A stretch of DNA of 52,801 nucleotides, taken from positions 1-52,801 of the forward strand of contig CAAGDO010000012.1 in the NCBI GenBank assembly GCA_900768625.1, given 5' to 3'. Both the position numbers and the translations under genes were made by a program. The notes beneath the pieces were generated by a model. That model had not been told where the DNA came from and searched no databases. It saw nothing but the letters and a program-made list of their open reading frames with translations. This DNA is from Bacteroidaceae bacterium (GTDB lineage Bacteria; Bacteroidota; Bacteroidia; Bacteroidales; Bacteroidaceae). Shown piece by piece: positions 9,033 through 16,924 of the stretch; within the stretch, counting starts at the first letter, position 1, and every line of letters begins with the position of its first letter.

Positions 9033-9140
9033 CAGAAAGAACACAACAAACACCTTCTGCACCATCGGGACAAAATGAACAAAAACAAACACTCAAAGCC
9101 CTGATACGCAGAATTCCTCATTCAATCACAAGGACTACAT

Positions 9141-12100
9141 ATGAAATTAGGAAGCAGGCTTAACGAAGGACTTTACAACGTTCAAAACGAACATGATGCA
9201 TGCGGCGTAGGCATGATTGTCAACATTCACGGTGGCAAAACCCACGAACTGGTCGATGCCGCCTTAAAAGTGTTGGAAAACATGAAGCACCGCGGAGCCG
9301 AAGGAGCCGACAATAAGACTGGTGACGGAGCGGGCATCATGTTGCAGATCCCCCATGAATTCATCTTGCTGCAAGGCATTCCTGTACCTGAAAAGGGACG
9401 TTATGGCACTGGCCTTGTGTTCATGCCGAAAGATGCTGCAGTTCAAGAGGACATGCTTCGCATTATCCTTGAAGAAGTGGAACACGAAGGTCTCAAGCTG
9501 ATGCATGTCCGCTCAGTACCTGTCAATTCAGATATTCTCGGAAAAGAGGCACAAGCCACAGAACCCGATATCAAACAATTGTTCATCACAGGCGGTACAC
9601 CTGACGACCTTGAACTGAAACTATATGTAGCTCGCAAAAGAATTGAAAACCGCATCAAGAATGAGGATTTCTATATTTGCTCGCTTTCTTCCAAAAACAT
9701 CGTATATAAGGGGATGCTTTCGTCCATGCAGGTTCGTGAGTATTTCCCCGACTTGACCCAACCCTATTTCACCAGTGGGTTGGCAGTGGTGCATTCCCGT
9801 TTTTCAACCAACACATTCCCCACTTGGGGACTGGCCCAACCTTTCCGCCTTCTGGCCCACAACGGTGAAATCAACACCATTCGAGGCAATCGCGCTTGGA
9901 TGGAAGCCCGCGAACCGGTGCTTTCAACTGAACGCTTAGGCGACATCAAATCCATCCGTCCCATCATCCAACCCAATATGAGCGACTCAGCTTCGCTCGA
10001 CAATGTGCTGGAATTTCTCGTCATGTCGGGTCTTTCACTTCCACATGCCATGGCGATGCTCGTTCCCGAAAGTTTCAACGACAAGAATCCCATCAGCGAT
10101 GACCTCAAGGCGTTCTATGAATACCACTCCATATTAATGGAACCGTGGGACGGACCGGCAGCCCTTCTCTTCAGCGACGGACGCTACGCTGGCGGTATGC
10201 TTGACCGAAACGGATTGCGCCCAGCACGTTATCTCATCACTAAAAATGACATGATGGTGGTTGCTTCTGAAGCTGGAGTTATCAACCTCGAGGCCTCAGA
10301 AATCAAAGAGAAGGGGCGACTGCAACCCGGAAAGATCCTGCTCGTCGACACGAAAGAGGGTAAAGTGTACTACGATGGCGAAATCAAGGAACGCTTGGCT
10401 CAAGCACGTCCATACCGTCAATGGCTTTCAACAAACCGCATCGAACTCGACACACTCAAAAGCGGACGTAAGGTGGAGAACACCATTGACCACTTCGACC
10501 AAAAACTCCGCGTGTTCGGTTTCACACGTGAAGACATTGAGCGCACAATCGCTCCGATGTGTACCAAGGGAAGCGAGCCAATTGCCTCCATGGGTAACGA
10601 TACGCCGCTGGCCGTACTCTCCGACAAGCCTCAGTTGCTTTTCAATTATTTCCGCCAGCAGTTTGCACAGGTGACCAATCCTGCCATTGACCCCATCCGC
10701 GAGGAACTCGTCATGTCGCTGACGGAGTATATCGGTGCCGTAGGCATGAACATTCTCGTGCCGAACGAGAGCCATTGCAAGATGGTACGTTTGCCCCATC
10801 CTGTGCTCAACAACCGTCAACTCGACATTCTCTGCAACATTCGATACAAAGGCTTCAACACGGTAAAGCTCCCCATGCTCTTTGAAGTCAAGAAGGGTCG
10901 AGCCGGCATACAGGAGGCGCTCACCAACCTTTGCAAACAAGCTGAACAGAGTGTGGCCGACGGTGTGAACTATGTCATATTGTCTGACCGCGGAGTCGAT
11001 GAAGACCATGCTCCCATCCCTTCACTGTTGGCAGTAAGTGCTGTGCATCATCATCTGATCAGCGTGCAGAAGCGCGTTGAAACCGCACTCATCGTAGAAA
11101 GCGGTGAGATTCGCGAAGTGATGCACGCGGCCCTACTTCTAGGTTACGGCGCCAGCGCCATAAACCCCTACATGGCATTCGCAGCCATTGATTCCCTTGT
11201 TGCTAAAGGGGAGATTCAAATGAACTACGAAACGGCAGAGAAGAACTACATCAAAGCCATCCGCAAGGGACTCTACAAGGTGATGTCTAAAATGGGCATC
11301 AGCACCATCCGCTCCTATCGCGGCGCAAAGATTTTCGAATCCATCGGTTTGGGCGCCGAACTCCTTCATCAGTATTTCGGCACCCCCTCATCGACCATCG
11401 GCGGTATCGGTCTGGAAGAAATCGCACGTGACTATGCTGAATTCCATCGCGAGGGATTCCATCCTTCGGAATACGAGCATTTCCACGAAAACATGTTGCC
11501 CCACGCAGGCCTTTTCTCCTATCGCAAAGACGGCGAAAAGCACGCCTGGAACCCCGAAACGATTTCAACCCTGCAATTGGCCACTCGATTGGGTAGCTAC
11601 AAGAAGTTCAAAGAATTCACGCGTCTGGCCGACGAAAAGCCCAATCCGATGTTCCTCCGCGACTTCTTCAGCTTCAAGAAGAATCCCATTCCTTTGGAAG
11701 AAGTGGAACCTGTTGAGGATATAGTCAAGCATTTTGTGACTGGAGCCATGTCGTTCGGCGCCATCAGCAAGGAAGCCCACGAAGCGTTGGCCTTAGCAAT
11801 AAACAAACTCGGAGCTCGTTCCAACACAGGCGAAGGCGGAGAGGACAGCGACCGCTTCCACGAGACTTTCGACGGCATTTCCCTTTGCAGCAAGACCAAA
11901 CAGATTGCATCAGGACGATTCGGCGTGACTGCAGAATATCTGGTCAATGCTGAGGAAATACAGATCAAAGTATCACAAGGTGCAAAGCCTGGAGAAGGCG
12001 GACAGCTTCCGGGCTACAAGGTGAACGAAGTTATCGCCAAGACCCGTCACTCCATTCCTGGCATTTCGCTCATCTCTCCCCCGCCCCACCACGATATCTA

Positions 12101-13634
12101 CTCCATCGAGGACTTGGCCCAATTGATCTTCGACCTCAAGAACGTGAATCCCCGTGCCAAGATCAGCGTAAAGCTCGTGGCAGAAAGCGGTGTGGGTACG
12201 ATTGCTGCCGGTGTGGCCAAAGCCAAGGCCGACCTCATCGTTATTTCAGGTGCTGAAGGTGGTACTGGTGCTTCGCCGGCCTCTTCTATGCGCTACGCAG
12301 GTATCTCACCTGAAATCGGGCTTTCAGAAACGCAACAGACACTCGTGCTGAACGGATTGCGCGGTCAAGTGCGTCTGCAGACCGATGGTCAGTTAAAAAC
12401 CGGCCACGACATCATCTCCATGGCCTTGCTCGGTGCTGAAGAATTTGCCTTTGGCACGACGGTGTTGATCGTACTGGGTTGCGTAATGATGCGCAAATGC
12501 CACACGAACACTTGTCCGGTTGGCGTGGCCACACAGAATCCGGAACTGCGCGAACATTTCCGTGGCCACTATGAATATGTTGTCAACTACTTCCGCTTCC
12601 TGGCTGAAGAAGTGCGCGAATATCTTGCAGAAATGGGCTACCGCCATCTGTCTGACATCGTGGGCCACACTGAGCTTATCGAATTGAAGAAGGCTGAGGA
12701 CGGAACGAAGGCTTCACTTCTCGATTTCAGCCATATGCTCCACAAGGTGGATAACGGTGCAGCACTGCACAACACTTGTGACCAAAAGCACGATATCGAC
12801 AAAGTCATGGACCGTCGCATCATCGAAGCTGCTGCCGAGGCGCTTGAACACCAGAAGGAAGTTTCTCTCGAATACGCCATAGCCAACACAGACCGCTCGG
12901 TTGGTGCCATGCTCTCAGGAGCCGTCGCTGACCGATACGGACAGAATGGACTCCCTGAAGAGACCATCAACGTGAAGTTCAAGGGATCTGCCGGACAAAG
13001 TTTCGGTGCCTTCCTCACAAAGGGCGTCAGCTTTAAGCTGGAAGGCGAAGCCAACGACTATTTGGGCAAGGGGCTGAGCGGCGGACGTATTGCCGTTATG
13101 CCTCCCGTACGCTCTAAGTTCCATGCGGAAGAGAACACCATTGCAGGAAACACCCTGCTCTATGGTGCGACAAGCGGAGAGGTTTACATCAACGGAACCG
13201 TGGGCGAACGTTTTGCAGTACGCAACTCGGGGGCCATTGCCGTGGTGGAAGGCGTGGGTGACCACTGCTGTGAATACATGACTGGAGGCCGCGTTGTGGT
13301 TCTCGGCAAAACAGGACGCAACTTTGCTGCAGGTATGAGTGGCGGTGTGGCCTATGTATGGGATAAGGACCATGATTTCGACTATTTCTGCAATATGGAA
13401 ATGGTGGAACTGACGCTCCTTGAAGATTCCGCTTCACGCAAAGAGCTTCACGAGCTGATTCGCCAGCACTATCTCTACACCGGTTCACAGCTCGCCCGCA
13501 CGATGCTCGACAACTGGAGCCGCTACGTTGATGAATTCATTCAGGTGACACCTATTGAATATAAGCGCGTACTTGCAGAAGAACAGATGCGCAAACTCCA
13601 GCAGAAAATTGCCGAGGTTCAGTTGGATTATTAA
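9141..13634 (+). CDS. gltB: Glutamate synthase, large (alpha) subunit
   Basis: With GltD it converts glutamine and 2-oxoglutarate into two glutamates in the cytoplasm, the second half of the GS-GOGAT ammonium assimilation route. The 1497 residues match the family. After a 20-residue leader the class II glutaminase nucleophile is C21 (HDACGVG), which normally becomes the N-terminus after processing. The glutaminase domain runs to about residue 430, followed by a central domain. The FMN and 2-oxoglutarate domain includes GAISKEAHEALA and GAKPGEGGQLPG. A [3Fe-4S] cysteine pattern reads C-x5-C-x4-C (CVMMRKCHTNTC). A glycine-rich beta-helix forms the C-terminal 250 residues. It is followed after 154 bases by gltD. 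Confidence 0.97.
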   Translation: MKLGSRLNEGLYNVQNEHDACGVGMIVNIHGGKTHELVDAALKVLENMKHRGAEGADNKTGDGAGIMLQIPHEFILLQGIPVPEKGRYGTGLVFMPKDAAVQEDMLRIILEEVEHEGLKLMHVRSVPVNSDILGKEAQATEPDIKQLFITGGTPDDLELKLYVARKRIENRIKNEDFYICSLSSKNIVYKGMLSSMQVREYFPDLTQPYFTSGLAVVHSRFSTNTFPTWGLAQPFRLLAHNGEINTIRGNRAWMEAREPVLSTERLGDIKSIRPIIQPNMSDSASLDNVLEFLVMSGLSLPHAMAMLVPESFNDKNPISDDLKAFYEYHSILMEPWDGPAALLFSDGRYAGGMLDRNGLRPARYLITKNDMMVVASEAGVINLEASEIKEKGRLQPGKILLVDTKEGKVYYDGEIKERLAQARPYRQWLSTNRIELDTLKSGRKVENTIDHFDQKLRVFGFTREDIERTIAPMCTKGSEPIASMGNDTPLAVLSDKPQLLFNYFRQQFAQVTNPAIDPIREELVMSLTEYIGAVGMNILVPNESHCKMVRLPHPVLNNRQLDILCNIRYKGFNTVKLPMLFEVKKGRAGIQEALTNLCKQAEQSVADGVNYVILSDRGVDEDHAPIPSLLAVSAVHHHLISVQKRVETALIVESGEIREVMHAALLLGYGASAINPYMAFAAIDSLVAKGEIQMNYETAEKNYIKAIRKGLYKVMSKMGISTIRSYRGAKIFESIGLGAELLHQYFGTPSSTIGGIGLEEIARDYAEFHREGFHPSEYEHFHENMLPHAGLFSYRKDGEKHAWNPETISTLQLATRLGSYKKFKEFTRLADEKPNPMFLRDFFSFKKNPIPLEEVEPVEDIVKHFVTGAMSFGAISKEAHEALALAINKLGARSNTGEGGEDSDRFHETFDGISLCSKTKQIASGRFGVTAEYLVNAEEIQIKVSQGAKPGEGGQLPGYKVNEVIAKTRHSIPGISLISPPPHHDIYSIEDLAQLIFDLKNVNPRAKISVKLVAESGVGTIAAGVAKAKADLIVISGAEGGTGASPASSMRYAGISPEIGLSETQQTLVLNGLRGQVRLQTDGQLKTGHDIISMALLGAEEFAFGTTVLIVLGCVMMRKCHTNTCPVGVATQNPELREHFRGHYEYVVNYFRFLAEEVREYLAEMGYRHLSDIVGHTELIELKKAEDGTKASLLDFSHMLHKVDNGAALHNTCDQKHDIDKVMDRRIIEAAAEALEHQKEVSLEYAIANTDRSVGAMLSGAVADRYGQNGLPEETINVKFKGSAGQSFGAFLTKGVSFKLEGEANDYLGKGLSGGRIAVMPPVRSKFHAEENTIAGNTLLYGATSGEVYINGTVGERFAVRNSGAIAVVEGVGDHCCEYMTGGRVVVLGKTGRNFAAGMSGGVAYVWDKDHDFDYFCNMEMVELTLLEDSASRKELHELIRQHYLYTGSQLARTMLDNWSRYVDEFIQVTPIEYKRVLAEEQMRKLQQKIAEVQLDY

Positions 13635-13674
13635 AACCACAACTGCGCCATAGGCCAGACAACCCACCTTAAAA

Positions 13675-13711
13675 GGGAATGTCGGGAAGGCCATTTTTCC
13701 CCGACATTCCC
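13675..13711 (+). other. Strong hairpin between gltB and gltD
   Basis: GGGAATGTCGGG (13675-13686) pairs perfectly with CCCGACATTCCC (13700-13711) across a 13-base loop, without a following T run. It could stabilise the gltB part of the transcript, serve as a processing site, or reduce read-through into gltD. Confidence 0.6.
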
Positions 13712-13788
13712 CTATCCCCTACCCTCATCAGCGTGCGTACTTTAACGCGCCCTGAAGCAAGAACAACCACAAAAGCTACAAACACAAA

Positions 13789-15135
13789 ATGGGAGACCCC
13801 AAAGCATTTCTCACAATACCCCGCCAAGAGGCAGGCTATCGTCCCGTTCACGAACGCGTGGCCGACTTTGGCGAAGTGGAGCAGACACTCAACACCAGCG
13901 ACCGTCGCCGCCAGGCATCCCGCTGCATGGACTGCGGCGTTCCCTTCTGCCATTGGGCATGTCCGTTGGGCAACCGCCAACCCGAATTCCAGGACGCCAT
14001 CTATCGGGGAAAATGGCGTGAAGCATATCAAATACTTAGCTCGACCAACGATTTTCCAGAATTCACAGGACGCATCTGCCCTGCGCTTTGCGAAAAGAGT
14101 TGCGTCCTGAATCTCACCATCAATCAGCCTGTGACGATCCGCGAGGATGAATGCGCCATCATCGAAATGGCCTTTCAGGAAGGTTACGTCAAGCCGCTTG
14201 AGATTGAGCACAACGATTTCAAGGTTGCAGTCATCGGTTCAGGACCATCCGGACTAGCCGCAGCCAACCAGCTCAACCATAGAGGCTACCGCGTCACGGT
14301 CTTTGAGAAAGACGAATTCATCGGAGGTCTACTTCGTTTCGGCATTCCGAACTTCAAGTTGCAGAAAACCGTGATTGACCGCCGCATCAAGATTATGGAG
14401 CAGGAAGGCATCACATTCAAGGTCAACAGCCCAGTAGCACTCCCTGAACTTCCAGAAGGATTTGATGCCTACGTCATTTGCACAGGAACGCCTCAGGCAC
14501 GCGATCTCAACGCTCCTGGACGTGAACTGAAGGGCATCCATTTTGCCTTGGAACTCCTTAGTCAGCAGAACCGTGTGCTGGCCGGTGAAGAATTTGCAGA
14601 CGACATGCGCATCACCGCCAAAGGCAAGAACGTACTGGTGATTGGCGGTGGCGACACCGGAAGCGACTGTATCGGCACATCCAATCGTCAAGGTGCGTTA
14701 AGCGTGACTCAAATTGAAATCATGCCCAAGCCCCCCGTTGGTAACAATCCAGCAACTCCATGGCCGCAGTGGCCCGTTGTGTTGAAAACCAGCTCAAGCC
14801 ATGAAGAAGGTTGCATCCGTCGCTGGTCATTGGCATCAAACGAATTTATCGGCGACAAGAACGGCCACGTGACAGGCGTTGAAGTCGAAGAAGTGGAATG
14901 GAAGCCCAATCCCGAAGGCGGACGCCCCATCATGTCGCCCACAGGCAAAAAGGAAGTCATCAAAGCAGACCTTGTGCTCCTAGCCATGGGCTTCCTCCGT
15001 CCCGAACATCCGCAATACCCCTCCAACGTGTTCTTCGCAGGTGACGCTGCCACTGGAGCGAGTTTGGTCGTACGCTGCATTGCCGGCGGACGCGAAGTTG
15101 CCGAGAAGGTAGACCATTTTCTCCAAAAGGACTAA
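13789..15135 (+). CDS. gltD: Glutamate synthase, small (beta) subunit
   Basis: Flavoprotein that takes electrons from NAD(P)H and passes them to GltB. At the N-terminus, cysteines for two Fe-S clusters appear as CMDCGVPFCHWACPLG and, further on, CPALCEKSC. An FAD-binding motif (VAVIGSGPSGLAAA) and an NAD(P)H-binding motif (VLVIGGGDTGSDC) follow, and then AGDAATGASLVV near the end. It has 448 residues, against about 470 in enterobacteria. The stretch between LLAMGF and the final FAD block is about 25 residues shorter than in E. coli GltD. It is probably cotranscribed with gltB, and a terminator follows. Confidence 0.96.
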   Translation: MGDPKAFLTIPRQEAGYRPVHERVADFGEVEQTLNTSDRRRQASRCMDCGVPFCHWACPLGNRQPEFQDAIYRGKWREAYQILSSTNDFPEFTGRICPALCEKSCVLNLTINQPVTIREDECAIIEMAFQEGYVKPLEIEHNDFKVAVIGSGPSGLAAANQLNHRGYRVTVFEKDEFIGGLLRFGIPNFKLQKTVIDRRIKIMEQEGITFKVNSPVALPELPEGFDAYVICTGTPQARDLNAPGRELKGIHFALELLSQQNRVLAGEEFADDMRITAKGKNVLVIGGGDTGSDCIGTSNRQGALSVTQIEIMPKPPVGNNPATPWPQWPVVLKTSSSHEEGCIRRWSLASNEFIGDKNGHVTGVEVEEVEWKPNPEGGRPIMSPTGKKEVIKADLVLLAMGFLRPEHPQYPSNVFFAGDAATGASLVVRCIAGGREVAEKVDHFLQKD

Positions 15136-15178
15136 TCCCAAATTGCTTGAAAAGTCATATTCTTTTATTGACTAAAGC

Positions 15179-15255
15179 ATACGCATAAATCCCGTGTAAA
15201 TTCTTACTTAAAGTCAAGAATCGCACGGGATTTATTTGGCGTATAGGCCTTTTTT
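15179..15255 (+). terminator. Terminator after gltD, related to the inverted repeat upstream of gltB
   Basis: ATACGC (15179-15184) pairs with GCGTAT (15239-15244), and inside it ATAAATCCCGTG (15185-15196 region) pairs with CACGGGATTTAT (15223-15234 region), with small bulges. A run of six T follows at 15250-15255. The core is the same sequence as in the 8795-8895 inverted repeat. Confidence 0.75.
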
Positions 15256-15275
15256 ATGTGTTGAATGGAAGAATA

Positions 15276-15307
15276 CTTGCTGTATCAATAAAAAAACTCT
15301 ATATTTG
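15276..15307 (+). promoter_or_regulatory. Promoter of the DUF4250 gene pair
   Basis: CTTG at 15276-15279, 20 bases, then TATATTTG at 15300-15307. The leader would be only about 15-20 bases before the ATG at 15331. Confidence 0.6.
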
Positions 15308-15330
15308 CAAACAAACCATTAAGAAACTTC

Positions 15331-15531
15331 ATGAACCATCTCCCCACCGACCCAGCCATTCTGGTGTCAACCATCAATATGTTGCTACGCGATGACGAGT
15401 ATGATTCGCTGGCATCGCTTTGCTACGCCTTCGGCAAGGAACCAGAAGAAATCAAAGCTTATCTTGCCCGCCACGGCTATGTCTACAGCGAGCAGCAACG
15501 CCAAATGCGCCCGGAGGGATACGACGAATGA
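15331..15531 (+). CDS. DUF4250 protein
   Basis: A 66-residue cytoplasmic protein with the DUF4250 pattern: LPTDPAILVSTINMLLRD, a helical middle, then a GYVYSEQQRQ ending. The fold is likely a small helix-turn-helix-like bundle, but the function is not known. Its stop overlaps the next start by the four bases ATGA, so the two proteins are probably made from one message by translational coupling. Confidence 0.85.
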   Translation: MNHLPTDPAILVSTINMLLRDDEYDSLASLCYAFGKEPEEIKAYLARHGYVYSEQQRQMRPEGYDE

Positions 15532-15791
15532 TCACACCTGAAAGCATAGAAACGGCCTATTGCTTCTTTCATCAGAAAGAGCGGGTCTATGCCCATTCCA
15601 CGATGGACTGGCAAAAAGATGACATAGAATATGCCATCTCGCAATATATCGACGACATGAATCCTGCGCTCTATGCCCTTTTGGCTGATGGGCGAAAGGA
15701 TTTCCTTCACGACCATACGCGCTTCCACGAAGAGCTGATACAAGCCGTGGAGCGATTGGAGCAGATGATGGAGGGAGGAAACGGAGATTGA
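15528..15791 (+). CDS. Small protein of 87 residues coupled to the DUF4250 gene
   Basis: The start MITPESIETAYCFF overlaps the stop of the previous gene (ATGA). The product is acidic and fully helical by eye, with Trp, His and aromatic residues at its start (YCFFHQKERVYAHSTMDWQ) and a helix ending in VERLEQMMEGG. It has no signal or membrane segment. I recall similar proteins behind DUF4250 genes in Bacteroidales but no named function. The tight overlap suggests that the two act together. Confidence 0.75.
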   Translation: MITPESIETAYCFFHQKERVYAHSTMDWQKDDIEYAISQYIDDMNPALYALLADGRKDFLHDHTRFHEELIQAVERLEQMMEGGNGD

Positions 15792-15835
15792 CGCCGTTTC
15801 TCACCTTGAATAAAAACTGACACGAATAAACTCAC

Positions 15836-16909
15836 ATGCCACTCTTTATATGTCCGCCTCCCGTCAACGGACTGGAAATTCAAATTCACCAGCAGATGAA
15901 ACTGGAGCGTGAGGCTTTTTTAGCTCATATCCCAGCCCACATGCAGGACCAGCAGGCAGATGCCATCCGGCAGGCTTTGGCGGGTAATTTTGAGGCGCTT
16001 CGCAGCGTTCGCAAGAGTCGGAATCCGCAGCTAGTGACATCGCCCGGTGTGGAGGTCTGCTTGATTTCCGACCATCTTCGCCTCTACATGCCCCAGCAGC
16101 GTACGCCTCAGGGAAAAGCACTTCCCCTGCTCATCTATCTGCATGGCGGAGGATGGACATTCGGCAGTCTGAACAGTTGTGCAAAATTCTGCGATGCACT
16201 GGCGGCTACAGGAACTTGCGGTGTATTGGCTGTTGACTATCGTCTAGCCCCCGATTTCCCTTATCCATGTGCGCTCGAGGATTGTCTCTCTGCTTGGCAT
16301 ACAGCGCTCAAAAAAGCTGAAACATGGAGCGTTGACCCTCATCGCATCTCCATCGGTGGAGACAGCAGCGGCGGCAACCTGGCCATCGCCACAGCGTTGC
16401 GACTGGCGTGCAATAAGGAGAACGACCGTATCGTGATGCCGCGTTCGCTGCTGCTTTTCTACCCAGTTACGAAAGCGTGGGCCGACGGAAGCCCTTCATG
16501 GCAAAGCTACAGAAGCGGTTATGGACTTGACAGTCGACTAATGGAAACCTTCAACGAAGCTTATGCTCCTGATTCACAACGAAGAACGTTGGCAGACATT
16601 TCTCCAGCCTTGGCTTCCAGGGAATTATTGGGCAAGATGCCTCGCACGTTACTCGTGGCAGCTGGGCGCGACATTCTGTCTTGTCAAGGCGCGGATTTCA
16701 TCCGCCAACTGGAGGATGCGGGAGTTGATGCTCGCCGCATCTGTTTCTCCGAAGCGGCCCATTTGTTCATCACGGTCGACGGGCAACCTACGGCGTTCAG
16801 CCAAGCCCTGAACCTATCGGTTGAATTCTTGAAAGAAAGCCCCACCACGTTTCATTGGAACGATTCGAAGACAGAGCGGCCCATTGAATCACGTTCCCCC
16901 ATACTCTAG
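15836..16909 (+). CDS. Alpha/beta hydrolase of the hormone-sensitive-lipase type
   Basis: A 357-residue carboxylester hydrolase. The oxyanion-hole motif HGGGW starts at H103. The nucleophile elbow GDSSGG has S177, and the likely acid and base are D279 (AGRDIL) and H309 (EAAHLF), completing the triad. DYRLAP, also typical of this family, lies between. There is no clear signal peptide, so the protein is probably cytoplasmic. Residues 1-80 form a cap-like N-terminal part. The natural substrate cannot be read from the sequence; short-chain esters or acetylated sugars are usual in this group. It lies 15 bases from the next gene, so the two are likely cotranscribed. Confidence 0.88.
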   Translation: MPLFICPPPVNGLEIQIHQQMKLEREAFLAHIPAHMQDQQADAIRQALAGNFEALRSVRKSRNPQLVTSPGVEVCLISDHLRLYMPQQRTPQGKALPLLIYLHGGGWTFGSLNSCAKFCDALAATGTCGVLAVDYRLAPDFPYPCALEDCLSAWHTALKKAETWSVDPHRISIGGDSSGGNLAIATALRLACNKENDRIVMPRSLLLFYPVTKAWADGSPSWQSYRSGYGLDSRLMETFNEAYAPDSQRRTLADISPALASRELLGKMPRTLLVAAGRDILSCQGADFIRQLEDAGVDARRICFSEAAHLFITVDGQPTAFSQALNLSVEFLKESPTTFHWNDSKTERPIESRSPIL

Positions 16910-16924
16910 AACAACATTCCAACC

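Noticed and set aside
14980..15040. Deletion in gltD
   Set aside because: The segment is shorter than in E. coli, but the frame and flanking FAD motifs are intact; I think that this is usual in Bacteroidota.
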